From assembly GCF_001552635.1 (NCBI RefSeq), contig NZ_BCRO01000012.1, forward strand, positions 62,001 through 126,000: a stretch of 64,000 nt of DNA, given 5' to 3'. Shown here piece by piece: positions 44,415-52,298 of the stretch. Below the pieces are notes generated by a model, which made no database searches, was not told the origin of the DNA, and saw only the letters and a program-made list of their open reading frames with translations. Origin of the DNA: Actinomadura hibisca NBRC 15177 (GTDB lineage: Bacteria > Actinomycetota > Actinomycetes > Streptosporangiales > Streptosporangiaceae). The position numbers were made by a program, and so were the translations under genes. Position 1 is the first letter of the stretch. Each line of letters begins with the position of its first letter.

Positions 44415-45350
44415 GTGTCGAAACGAACCGCACGGCTGATCGCGGCGACCGCCGCGACGGTGCTCGGCGGGCTGGTGCTCGTGGCCCCGCCCGCCTCGGC
44501 GGCGGGCCGCGACGGAACCTGCGACAGCGGCGAGTTCTGCTACTACTACAACAGCGGGAACCAGGGCTCGGTCTCGGACTTCACGGGCTCGGTCTCCGAC
44601 TACGGCACCGCGCAGCCGTCGTGCTTCGACTTCAAGGGCGCGGGTGCGGGCAAGGGCCAGTGCGTCAAGAACCAGGCGGCCTCCGTCTGGAACCGCAGCG
44701 CCAAGACCGTCCGCGTCTACTTCAACAGCGGCTACGGGGGCAGCTACCAGGACTTCAAGGCCGGAGCGAAGGGCAACCTGAACTCCACCCTGAAGAACCA
44801 GAACGCCTCCCACCAGTTCCTGAGCTCCACCCCGCCGCCGACCGGCTGCAAGACCGACGGCACGCACAGCAAGCTCCCGACGACGATCCTGGTGTACCGG
44901 GTGTCCCTCAACCGGGTGGAGCGGGTCGCGTTCAAGACCTACGTCCAGAACGTGCTGCCCAACGAGTGGGTGACGAGCTGGCCGAGGGAGTCCCTGCGGG
45001 CCGGCGCCATGGCCGTCAAGCACTACGGCTGGTACTGGGCGCTGCACTCGACCCGCAAGACGTCGGGCGGCCAGTGCTTCGACGTCTACGACACCACGTC
45101 GAGCCAGGTGTACAAGCCGGGCTCCGCCACGGCCTCGACGAACGCGGCGGTGGACGCGACGTGGAGCACGCGGATGACCCGCGGCGGAAAGATCCTGCAG
45201 GCCCAGTACTGCTCGACCACGACGGCGTGCGGCGCGTGGGTGAACGGGGACTGGATGTCGCAGTACGGCTCGCGTGACAAGGCCAACGCGGGCTGGACCT
45301 ACTCCCGGATCCTGACGGCCTACTACAGCGGGATCGCGCTGAACTCCTGA
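44415..45350 (+). CDS. Secreted SpoIID/LytB-type protein with N-terminal I36-like module
   Basis: 311 residues from GTG 44415 (GGGAGAG upstream). Signal peptide, I36-like module (~residues 32-135), a Pro-rich linker, then a SpoIID domain: VLPNEWVTSWPRESLRAGAMAVKHYGWY and the closing MSQYGSRDKANAGWTYSRIL..YY. SpoIID is a lytic transglycosylase acting on denuded glycan strands in Bacillus; the actinomycete relatives are less known. It shares module 1 with the M23 gene upstream. Confidence 0.88.
   Translation: MSKRTARLIAATAATVLGGLVLVAPPASAAGRDGTCDSGEFCYYYNSGNQGSVSDFTGSVSDYGTAQPSCFDFKGAGAGKGQCVKNQAASVWNRSAKTVRVYFNSGYGGSYQDFKAGAKGNLNSTLKNQNASHQFLSSTPPPTGCKTDGTHSKLPTTILVYRVSLNRVERVAFKTYVQNVLPNEWVTSWPRESLRAGAMAVKHYGWYWALHSTRKTSGGQCFDVYDTTSSQVYKPGSATASTNAAVDATWSTRMTRGGKILQAQYCSTTTACGAWVNGDWMSQYGSRDKANAGWTYSRILTAYYSGIALNS
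44526..44819 (+). repeat. I36 module repeat, copy 2
   Basis: Second copy of the 294-bp segment at 43624-43917. The sequence identity stops at the same codon in both genes, just before the different catalytic domains. Confidence 0.85.
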
Positions 45351-45370
45351 GCCGACCCGCAAATCAACCC

Positions 45371-45403
45371 CGGCCCTGCCGCGCCCCGCACGCGGCAGGG
45401 CCG
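45371..45403. terminator. Bidirectional terminator
   Basis: 13-bp perfect stem (CGGCCCTGCCGCG and complement) with a 7-nt loop between the convergent SpoIID-type and XRE/NBR1 genes. Confidence 0.85.
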
Positions 45404-45406
45404 GAC

Positions 45407-46363
45407 TCAGTTGACGATGACCTGGAAGTTGACGGGCCGACTGCCGGGAAACGCGACTCTCCCCGAAGCGTCCATCATCTTGAACCGGACATAACACAGC
45501 CCCGGGCTCTTCGGCGTAAAGACCTCAGTCCGAACATCAACGGTCCCACCCGGCCGCGTGTCCTTGATGGACACACGGTTCTTGGTCCGGCACTGGTCCT
45601 CCCGCTGCGGAAGATCGAGCCGGAGCAGCGAGTACCCCTGCCACCGGACGGTCCCGACGTTCTTGAACCGCCAGACCTTGACGACGGTCTTGCCAGAGCC
45701 GACCCGCGTGCAATCGGGCAGGGTGACATCGGCGATGAACTGGGCGGCGTCCCCCTTATGCAACGGTTGAGCCGCCGCAACCTGCGGCGCAGTCACAGGA
45801 CAGACAGGCGAGGCAGCCTTGGGAGAAGCGGACGCAACACTGGGACGCCCCTCCTCAGCCCCAGAGTCACGATTGACAATGACGACCCCGAAGACCGCCA
45901 CCCCCAGCACAGCCGAAGCCAGCACAACCGCAAAAACAAGCCGAAACCGCCCACCCCCCTCCGGCGCAGGCAGGGAGTCTGAGCTCTTGTCGACAGGCTG
46001 CGTCGCCCGCTCCCCGATATCAACGTGCACACTCTGGGGCTCAGTGGCAGAACTGGCCACCGAAACGTCCGCAAGGACCGGCAATCCACCAGTACCGTTC
46101 GCCCGGACGGTCAGGTTCGCCTGCTCCCAGCGCTCCTGGTAGTCATCGGGATCGGCGCCGCACGCCTTGACGAACTCGACGGTGGTGCCCCAGCTCGGCA
46201 GCCGGTTGCCCTTGGTGGCCTCGTGAAGGGTCGTGTGGGAGATCGCCCCGGACCGTCCGGACATCTCCCGGAAAGAGGGATTGCCGACCGAGTTGCGCAG
46301 TTCGCGCAGTGCGGCAGCGAAGTCCGCGACCGCCTCTGTCCGTGCACGCATGCCGTCGTCCAC
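45407..46363 (-). CDS. Membrane protein: XRE HTH, one TM helix, NBR1-Ig-like domain
   Basis: 318 residues. An N-terminal helix-turn-helix (SFREMSGRSGAISHTTLHEATKGNRLPSW, residues ~28-58) is followed by an acidic linker, one transmembrane helix (LVFAVVLASAVLGVAVFGVVIV, ~145-166) and an extracytoplasmic NBR1-Ig-like domain (FIADVTLPDCTRVGSGKTVVKVWRFKNVGTVRW..). The order suggests cytoplasmic DNA-binding or partner binding coupled to an outside sensor; this is inference. GTG start at 46363 or ATG at 46351; neither has a clear ribosome site. Confidence 0.82.
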   Translation of the reverse strand: MDDGMRARTEAVADFAAALRELRNSVGNPSFREMSGRSGAISHTTLHEATKGNRLPSWGTTVEFVKACGADPDDYQERWEQANLTVRANGTGGLPVLADVSVASSATEPQSVHVDIGERATQPVDKSSDSLPAPEGGGRFRLVFAVVLASAVLGVAVFGVVIVNRDSGAEEGRPSVASASPKAASPVCPVTAPQVAAAQPLHKGDAAQFIADVTLPDCTRVGSGKTVVKVWRFKNVGTVRWQGYSLLRLDLPQREDQCRTKNRVSIKDTRPGGTVDVRTEVFTPKSPGLCYVRFKMMDASGRVAFPGSRPVNFQVIVN

Positions 46364-46602
46364 CGGGCGAAGCTAACAGCGCCCACCACCTTCCCTCAAG
46401 AGCTTGATCGAATACGGCCGCCCGCCCCGGCGGACCGGTCCACCGCCAGAGCCGCCAGACCACCACCGAAACAACGCCCAGCACCCACCCCGACGACGCC
46501 CCAAAGCCAGCAGATGTTCATGCGGAAAGAGCAAAACCCCCTGAGAAGTTCTTCACACCCCCGCAGTGGTTAGAGAAAAGCCAGAACGAGCATGCGACAA
46601 GA

Positions 46603-47238
46603 ATGTTCACCAAGCTAAGTAACGCCAAGCCCACCCCCCGACGCGCCCTGCTGCCCACGGCGACCGCAGCGATGCTCCTAGGAGCCGCAGCCTGCGGAGG
46701 CGGCACAACCAGCGACAACACCTCGTCGGCCGCCAGCACCCCAGCGCCCCCGAAAACGACGTCTCCCTCCCAGAACAACGACGGCGAAACCCAACCCCCC
46801 ACCGCTGACTCCCCGAACACCCCCCAAACCAAGAACGCCGAAGCCTGCAAATCCGCCGACCTCAAGCCCAGCCTGACGAACAGCGACGCAGCAGCAGGCA
46901 ACCTGTACTTCAAACTGCGCCTGACCAACACGGGCTCCACGTCATGCACGCTGTTCGGCTACCCGGGCGTCTCACTGATGCGCCGCGACGGCAGCATGAT
47001 CGGCAAGCCCGCCACCCACGAAGGCCCGCAGGGCCAAACGATCCGCCTAACCGCAGGCGGCAGCGCAACGGCGACCCTGCACACCGCGAACAAGGGCGTC
47101 TCAGACAAGCCCTGCCTACCGAAGCCCGACCTACTGAAGATCTACCCGCCCGGCCAAACGGAGCCCCTGACCCTACGCACCGACCGCCCCGAGGTATGCG
47201 CCAACGTCTTCACCGCGACCACAATGACGAAGCCCTGA
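46603..47238 (+). CDS. DUF4232 lipoprotein
   Basis: 211 residues. The lipobox LLGAAAC (Cys ~31) follows a short signal peptide; a Ser/Thr/Pro-rich linker runs to residue ~80; the DUF4232 domain has the paired cysteines and LRLTNTGSTSCTLFGYPGVSLM. Exported and lipid-anchored. Function unknown. It is the last gene before the tRNA-like repeat that marks the island border. Confidence 0.87.
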   Translation: MFTKLSNAKPTPRRALLPTATAAMLLGAAACGGGTTSDNTSSAASTPAPPKTTSPSQNNDGETQPPTADSPNTPQTKNAEACKSADLKPSLTNSDAAAGNLYFKLRLTNTGSTSCTLFGYPGVSLMRRDGSMIGKPATHEGPQGQTIRLTAGGSATATLHTANKGVSDKPCLPKPDLLKIYPPGQTEPLTLRTDRPEVCANVFTATTMTKP

Positions 47239-47240
47239 CC

Positions 47241-47310
47241 CAGAGCGAACGCGCAAAGCCGCGTCCGCCCTGGTCAAGCTGAGTGGATCGCATGAGACTC
47301 GAACCCAACC
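47241..47310 (-). repeat. Degenerate tRNA-Lys 3'-end repeat (outer left border of the island)
   Basis: About 80% identical by eye to 56085-56157 over 70 bp, in the same orientation. It contains a decayed copy of the hairpin that follows the tRNA and the acceptor/T-arm part (GGATCGCATGAGACTCGAACC on the plus strand is 21 bases in S1; the shared core is ACTCGAACCCA). Most differences are G to A. No anticodon arm remains. Confidence 0.7.
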
Positions 47311-47340
47311 AAGGGGTCTGGTTCGTGCCGGTAGGTGTGT

Positions 47341-48054
47341 TCAGGGGACGGCTGGTTTGCGGGCGGTGAGCAGACGGGTCGGGACCCATGGACTACCCCA
47401 CCACGCACGCCAGCCGAGGCCGCGCACGCAGATGTCCTGGGCGTTCAGCCGAGCCAGCACCGCAGCGTACTGGCGGGGGGTTCGCGCCAGGTCGGCGATC
47501 AGCAGGCGGCCGCCCGGCCGCAGCACCCGGTAGGCCTCGGTGATCGCTTGGGCGCGGGCGTCGGCGCCGAAGATGGTGTGCACCGTCAGGCTGGACACCA
47601 CCAGGTCGAAGCTCGCTTCCGCGTACGGGAGCCTGCGCAGGTCACCCCCTTGCACATGAACGCGGTCGGCGACGCCTTCGGCGCGGGCGTTGCGCAGGGT
47701 CGCCGCCGGGGTGTTGCCGGACTGGTCCCGTCCACGCCACAGGTCCACACCGACCACCTGGCCCCGCGGCAGGCGCCGGGCGGCGGCCAGCAGGACGGCG
47801 CCGCGTCCACACCCCAGATCGAGCAGCCGCTCGTCGCCACGCAGGTCCAGCTCGTCCAGCACATCCCGCCAGACCAGGAACTTGCCGCGCAGCGTGGCGT
47901 GCAGGCTCAGGGCCAGGCATCCCGCCAGCAGGGTGCCGGAGACCAGCGCGGGCAACGCGGCGCCCAGACCGGCGGTGACCGCCATCACCAGCCCGGTCAC
48001 CCAGAACCCCACCACGACCAGGCCCACAAAGCCGAACCCATAGGGAGCATCCAT
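47341..48054 (-). CDS. Membrane-anchored SAM-dependent methyltransferase
   Basis: 237 residues from ATG 48052-48054. Two to three hydrophobic helices (GFVGLVVVGFWVTGLVMAV; ALVSGTLLAGCLAL) precede a class I methyltransferase domain: motif I LLDLGCGRGAVLL, acidic GVDLW, and FDLVVSSLTVHTIF. Catalytic target unknown. A GTG at 48102 would add 16 residues. Confidence 0.82.
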   Translation of the reverse strand: MDAPYGFGFVGLVVVGFWVTGLVMAVTAGLGAALPALVSGTLLAGCLALSLHATLRGKFLVWRDVLDELDLRGDERLLDLGCGRGAVLLAAARRLPRGQVVGVDLWRGRDQSGNTPAATLRNARAEGVADRVHVQGGDLRRLPYAEASFDLVVSSLTVHTIFGADARAQAITEAYRVLRPGGRLLIADLARTPRQYAAVLARLNAQDICVRGLGWRAWWGSPWVPTRLLTARKPAVP

Positions 48055-48130
48055 CCCGTACCGCGCGCCAGACACCCCGCCACTCTGCCACGAACCAGCC
48101 ACTCAGAGACCGACTACGCCGCCCCGCTCC

Positions 48131-48370
48131 ACCACCGCCCAACTCACCGCCGCTCTGCTGCCGGCCGACCTCAAGGCATTCGGTCAAGGGATCTACGACG
48201 TCGAGGATCCGTTGCATCCGCTGCGCTGGTTCGATTGGGACGACCTGCGTGAGTGCTTCGAGCGAGAGACGACATTCCTGAGCATGCCCTCAGCCCAGCG
48301 TGAGGCGGAGACTCGCAAGATCCTGGACCAGACGTTCGGTGGCATGGATCCCGCCGCTGGGAAGGAATAG
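48131..48370 (+). pseudogene. 3' remnant of an unknown gene, start lost
   Basis: An open frame ending at TAG 48368-48370 encodes TTAQLTAALLPADLKAF.., then YDVEDPLHPLRWFDWDDLRECFERETTFL.. and ..FGGMDPAAGKE. Composition looks coding, but there is no usable start codon or ribosome site; the first codon of a natural gene (perhaps before TTAQL) is missing. No family recognised. Confidence 0.4.
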
Positions 48371-48385
48371 GCGGGGCTATCCGCT
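48369..48385 (+). repeat. 17-bp direct repeat, copy 1
   Basis: AGGCGGGGCTATCCGCT, exact second copy at 55652-55668, near the opposite end of the island. Confidence 0.6.
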
Positions 48386-48406
48386 GTTCTGCGCATGCCC
48401 GGTGAA

Positions 48407-48439
48407 CCCCTGGGACACCACGTTGTGGCATCCCAGGGG
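48407..48439. terminator. Hairpin with internal loop
   Basis: CCCCTGGGA, CA, CCAC, GTT loop, GTGG, CA, TCCCAGGGG: a 13-bp interrupted stem in the gap between the gene remnant and the Nudix gene. It may end transcription from either side. Nothing else is recognised in 48371-48528 apart from the 17-bp repeat. Confidence 0.55.
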
Positions 48440-48528
48440 AAACCGCCACCGACCGCACATGGCCGGCATGTATCCGATCGGCACCCCGTACCGGATCACG
48501 ATCGGCGCATAGCGCCCTCGTCCCGACC

Positions 48529-49014
48529 TCAAAAGGGTTGAGCCTCTGAGCGGTTGTCCCAGCCCACCGCGCTGAAGGGTTTTTGGCGCTGGAAGGCGGC
48601 AAGACCTTCGGCGGTGTAGGGGTAGGTCGCGGCGGGGAGCCGGTCCAAGGGCCACCAGGCGATCTGGGAGCACTTGTGGGGTTCGGCGTTGCAGGGCTCG
48701 CCGTCCCAGCGTCGCACTTCGAAGAACGTGCCCATGCGGGCGTTGCCCAGGTGGTTGCGGTAGTGGATCAGGTGGGCGAAGCGCAGGTCGTGTTCGGCGA
48801 TGCGGACGCCGATTTCTTCGTGGGCTTCGCGGATGGCGGCTTGGGCGATGGTCTCGCCCGCCTCCAGCTTTCCGGAAGGCAGGTTCCAGCGGCCATCGGC
48901 GTAGCCGGTGCCGGCTCGTTGGGCCAGCAGGACGTGGCCGTCACGGATCAGGATCAGCAGGGCGTCCATGATCGTGGTGTAGGGGGCCTGCTCAGCCTGG
49001 GCAAGGGCGCTCAT
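48529..49014 (-). CDS. Nudix hydrolase
   Basis: 161 residues. The Nudix box is complete: GKLEAGETIAQAAIREAHEEIGV. The rest resembles small ADP-ribose/NTP-type Nudix enzymes (DGHVLLAQRAGTGYADGRWNLPSG). Its ATG lies 23 bp inside the upstream kinase gene. Likely cleans up or processes a nucleotide used by the island gene set. Confidence 0.88.
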   Translation of the reverse strand: MSALAQAEQAPYTTIMDALLILIRDGHVLLAQRAGTGYADGRWNLPSGKLEAGETIAQAAIREAHEEIGVRIAEHDLRFAHLIHYRNHLGNARMGTFFEVRRWDGEPCNAEPHKCSQIAWWPLDRLPAATYPYTAEGLAAFQRQKPFSAVGWDNRSEAQPF

Positions 49015-49627
49015 AGGTGGGTGAGGTTAGCGTGGCCTGCCACTTCGTCTGGTCCAGACGCGCAGAAATCCAGGCGACTCGTTGGCAGGTCGTCAGTCCT
49101 TGGGGGACCTCGATCAGCGGCAGCCCGGTTTCGTAGGCGGTCTGGCGGAGCGTCTCGTCCATGGCGTGCTGTAGATCGGCCACCTTGTCGCGGAAACGGT
49201 CGCCGGGCTGGCGGGGGTCGTAGGTGTCACTGGTGTAGAAGATGGCGTCGTACATCGGCGCAGCAGCGGCCGCGAGCTGCTGCATCGCGTCCACGAGCCG
49301 TTGGTCGCCCGGCGGGAGCAGCAGTCGGGCGTAGGCGACGACGTTGAGCAAGGTCTTGTCGGTGATCAGCAGGCGCTGGTTGCGAGCGGCGCGGAGATGA
49401 GTGGTGAGTTGGGCGCCGAAGGCGTCGAGTTCCGCGGCGCGGTCGAAGGTCCCGTTGCCGTGCAGGACGATCTCTTCCATGAAGGGGCTCGACCTGGCGG
49501 GTTCGTCGGTGCAGGTCACGTGCACGTTGTGTTCGCGGTAGTAGCTGGTCAGCGCGTGGACGAGAGTTGTCTTGCCGGAGGCGTGGGTGCCTTCGACGGC
49601 GATGACGCGACATTGGCGGATGGCCAC
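48992..49627 (-). CDS. P-loop (dTMP kinase / AAA_28-like) ATPase
   Basis: 211 residues. Walker A GTHASGKTT sits at residues ~13-21, then TDEPARSSPF and an LITDKTLLNVVAYARLLLP region typical of deoxynucleotide-kinase or Ttd14/NadR-type AAA_28 proteins. The GTG at 49627 has AAGGAGAGG well placed; a TTG 24 bp earlier is unlikely. Exact substrate unknown. Overlaps the Nudix gene. Confidence 0.78.
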   Translation of the reverse strand: MAIRQCRVIAVEGTHASGKTTLVHALTSYYREHNVHVTCTDEPARSSPFMEEIVLHGNGTFDRAAELDAFGAQLTTHLRAARNQRLLITDKTLLNVVAYARLLLPPGDQRLVDAMQQLAAAAAPMYDAIFYTSDTYDPRQPGDRFRDKVADLQHAMDETLRQTAYETGLPLIEVPQGLTTCQRVAWISARLDQTKWQATLTSPTYERPCPG

Positions 49628-49678
49628 GTGAGACCTCTCCTTGGTCGGCAAAGCATTGGAGCGACGGAGCCGGGAAGC

Positions 49679-50431
49679 TCAGAGCAGAGCACGGAAGGTA
49701 GGGGAGTCCAACCAGGCGAAGCGGCTGGCCAGTTCCGCTCGGAGCACGGTGTTGACGTTGAGGGTTCCTGTCCAGTGCCCGAGGTCCCGGCCGTTGAGCG
49801 TTGCGTACGCGGCGGATAGACCATGGCGGAGGTTGAGGACGGTGATGCGTTCGCGTGCCTCGGTGTTCTGGTCGTTGAGCCAGTCGCGGTGTAGGGCGGT
49901 CATGGATTTGCGGGCGAGTTCAGGCTGGGTGATGTCGAGTGCGAGCTCGCCGCATACGTCCACGAGGCGGCGGCTGATTCCGGTGAGGGCGTCTGTGAGG
50001 TCGTAGCGGGAATCGACGACCTGAGGGGCTTCTGCCGTCCGTCGGTCGTGCCAGCGTGTACGCAGGGATTCGACGTGGTGGAGTTGGCGTGCGCTGGCGT
50101 TCCGCAGGACGGCGAGGTCGCTGGAGACCTGGTGGCCGATGATCAGGTCGGCGGTCTCGCAGACGGTGCTGATCTCCGCGTCGGCGGCTTCGATGAGGTC
50201 AGCGGTTTCCCGGTCGTCGGCGACGTAGGCGCTCGTGTATCCGAAGGTCGTGGGCACCGGTCCCGGTTGATCGGAGATCTGGAGCCAGGTGACGGACCAG
50301 CAGAACGGAATGTTCCCGTTCTTTATGCGGTAGTTCTTGCTCCATTCCACGTCCAGCGAGGCGACCAGGAGTCGGCCGGGCTCACGTTGAGGAGCGCGGC
50401 CGAGGCCGCCGAGATTGCTATTGATGATCAT
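49679..50431 (-). CDS. RNase H-fold 3'-5' exonuclease-like protein
   Basis: 250 residues. LLVASLDVEW (residues ~21-30) looks like the DxE of Exo I, and TADLIIGHQVSSDLAVLRNAS like Exo II of the DEDD/DnaQ superfamily; a late conserved RERITVLNLRHGLSAAYATLNG may hold Exo III. The assignment is by pattern only. Same strand as the kinase gene, 51 bp upstream of it. The substrate (DNA, RNA or small nucleotide) cannot be told. Confidence 0.55.
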   Translation of the reverse strand: MIINSNLGGLGRAPQREPGRLLVASLDVEWSKNYRIKNGNIPFCWSVTWLQISDQPGPVPTTFGYTSAYVADDRETADLIEAADAEISTVCETADLIIGHQVSSDLAVLRNASARQLHHVESLRTRWHDRRTAEAPQVVDSRYDLTDALTGISRRLVDVCGELALDITQPELARKSMTALHRDWLNDQNTEARERITVLNLRHGLSAAYATLNGRDLGHWTGTLNVNTVLRAELASRFAWLDSPTFRALL

Positions 50432-50515
50432 TGCAGTGCTTTCGCGGGATCTCTGGGTTCCGATGGTGGTCAGCGCACGACAGCTTGTTCAAGGAACGGG
50501 TGAACGGGCGAATTT

Positions 50516-51238
50516 TCAGGTGGCGGGGTTGACGCTGGACGGCGCGGCGAAGGTCTGGCTGGGGAAGCAATCGGCGGCGTTGGCAGCCAGGTGTGCACCG
50601 GCGTCGAGTTCACTTTCCCAGCGGTATCGGCCCAGATGGCGCAGGCCGATCAGGCCGCTGACCAAGCTGCGCTGAGTTGTGTGCGAGCCGATTGCTTCGG
50701 CGGCCGGGCTGATGGTGCTCGGAGGTGGCGTCATGCCGATGCCGAACCGGGCGGCGGTTTCGGCGAGGTCCGTACCGCAAGGTTCCACAGCGGTGATCTC
50801 GCAAAGCTCGGCCATGCCCGAAGGGTTCCGGCCGCTCGGCCAGGCGTCGGCGAGCGCCGTGATCCCTCGGTGCTCGGCTGCATTCGGCACCATGTTCTCG
50901 ATTGCGCGTAGTGCGTCTTCGAGTCGATAGCCGATCACGACCTTCGCCAGTCGGCGGGCACGGGAGACGTCGAGCTCGAAGCACTTGAGCAACTCGTCGA
51001 TCTCGGCCCGGTCCGCGGCGCTGATGGCGCGAAAGCCGAAGCGGGACACGGCGGTCGGGACGACTGACTTGGTGCGATGCAGGGGAAGGTAGACCACCGC
51101 ATATCCGAGGGCGACCAGACTGCTTTCCGCGTGCACGAGCTGAACGTCGAAGGCGGCGGCGAGTTGCGGTTCCTTGCGCCAGAGCTGGCCGGTGCCGTAT
51201 GGGTCATCCGGCCAGCTCATGTTGGTGTAGGCCGCCAT
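50516..51238 (-). CDS. Unknown protein coupled to the radical SAM gene
   Basis: 240 residues, not recognised. Starts MAAYTNMSWPDDPYGTG; the middle has LLKCFELDVSRARRLAKVVIGYRLEDALRAIENMVPNA, predicted helical. No signal peptide, membrane helix or metal motif. Its ATG shares one base with the radical SAM stop (TGATG), so the two are translationally coupled and probably work together, either as a partner or a substrate-binding protein. Confidence 0.7.
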   Translation of the reverse strand: MAAYTNMSWPDDPYGTGQLWRKEPQLAAAFDVQLVHAESSLVALGYAVVYLPLHRTKSVVPTAVSRFGFRAISAADRAEIDELLKCFELDVSRARRLAKVVIGYRLEDALRAIENMVPNAAEHRGITALADAWPSGRNPSGMAELCEITAVEPCGTDLAETAARFGIGMTPPPSTISPAAEAIGSHTTQRSLVSGLIGLRHLGRYRWESELDAGAHLAANAADCFPSQTFAAPSSVNPAT

Positions 51239-52221
51239 CAGCGGATCGCTCGATCCTGAGTGAGGATGCTGCTCCCCAGGTACTTGGCGTAGTGGTTCTC
51301 CTTGTAGGGGTACCGCTCCCACAGCGCCGTGATCGGCTCCTGGAGGATGTTGCCGAGGGGCAGCCACAGGTCGGGACGGTCGTAGACGGGCCAGGCGTTG
51401 GTGTTGCCGTTTGGCTCGATCACGATCATGTGGCCCTCGGTGCGCTCGGTCCACGGCGTCATACGAACGGCCGGAGCCCAATCGTGCGTCGTGCGGAGCT
51501 CCACGAGCCGGTGGAAGTGGTCGGTCGCCTCCTCGACGGTGATGAACTCGTGTTCGGGCAGGTCGAGCGCGTTGCCCTTGCGCAGCGGAAGGATCAGTTT
51601 GACCTTGCCCGCGCCGAGGACATCGGCGATCTGCACCAGGTAGGGGAGCCCGTGCAGGGTGGAGCGCAGGACCACGGCCGAGAAGGAGATGGGGATGCCG
51701 GCGCGGTGGAATGCCTGCACACCCGACAGGACCTTGTCATAGTCGCCGCGGACCCGGCGGAAGATCTCGCGCGGGCCGTCGAAGCCGATGTTGGCGAACT
51801 CGATCCTTCCCGCGAGTTCGGGGGCGAGGTCCATGCCGCGCGTGGCGTTGGTCGGCAGGCCGATGATGAACCCGTCGAAGACGTCGACCACCTCCGACAG
51901 GTCACGGCGCAGCAGCGGTTCACCGCCGGACAGGAAGACGCGGTGGACGCCGGCCAAGTTGGTGGCCATCACCTTGAGCTGTTCCAGCGAAGGGTCTTTC
52001 ATCTGGAGCGTTTCGCTACAGAAGCTGCAGTCGAAGTCGCACCGCTTGGTGACCTGGACGATCACCGAGAGCGGTGCGTGCGAGGCGGCGGCGAGCTCGC
52101 CGACGTGATCGGTGCTCGTACCCGCCAGGGCGAAGTGGTGCCCAGGGGTGAACGAGATCGATCCGTCCCCGAGGGGCTTGCGGGGTCGGGCGGGAACCGC
52201 CGGCATTCCGAGCAGGGTCAT
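51238..52221 (-). CDS. Radical SAM protein with Cys-less SPASM-like tail
   Basis: 327 residues from ATG 52219-52221 (GGAG 7 nt upstream). CxxxCxxC is C61, C65, C68 (CDFDCSFC); FLSGGEPLLRRDL is the SAM-binding GGE motif. The end, PLGNILQEPITALWERYPYKEN, matches the start of a SPASM/twitch region, but there are no cysteines after the radical SAM motif, so no auxiliary cluster. Substrate unknown. Central gene of the island cluster. Confidence 0.88.
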   Translation of the reverse strand: MTLLGMPAVPARPRKPLGDGSISFTPGHHFALAGTSTDHVGELAAASHAPLSVIVQVTKRCDFDCSFCSETLQMKDPSLEQLKVMATNLAGVHRVFLSGGEPLLRRDLSEVVDVFDGFIIGLPTNATRGMDLAPELAGRIEFANIGFDGPREIFRRVRGDYDKVLSGVQAFHRAGIPISFSAVVLRSTLHGLPYLVQIADVLGAGKVKLILPLRKGNALDLPEHEFITVEEATDHFHRLVELRTTHDWAPAVRMTPWTERTEGHMIVIEPNGNTNAWPVYDRPDLWLPLGNILQEPITALWERYPYKENHYAKYLGSSILTQDRAIR

Positions 52222-52298
52222 GGTGGGACTCCGTTCTGAGCGGGGCACGAGTGCCACCGCCTAGTGAATTCCGGAGATCCTGACCCGCCTAGAGGAGA

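Noticed and set aside
47241-47310. A functional tRNA gene
   Set aside because: Only the acceptor/T-arm part can be aligned and it carries many G-to-A changes; no anticodon arm.
47335-48252. Plus-strand frame across the methyltransferase gene
   Set aside because: Antisense to a clear methyltransferase and low complexity; no ribosome site.
48407-48439. Hairpin as a small-RNA or riboswitch
   Set aside because: A plain interrupted stem without conserved riboswitch features; kept only as a terminator candidate.
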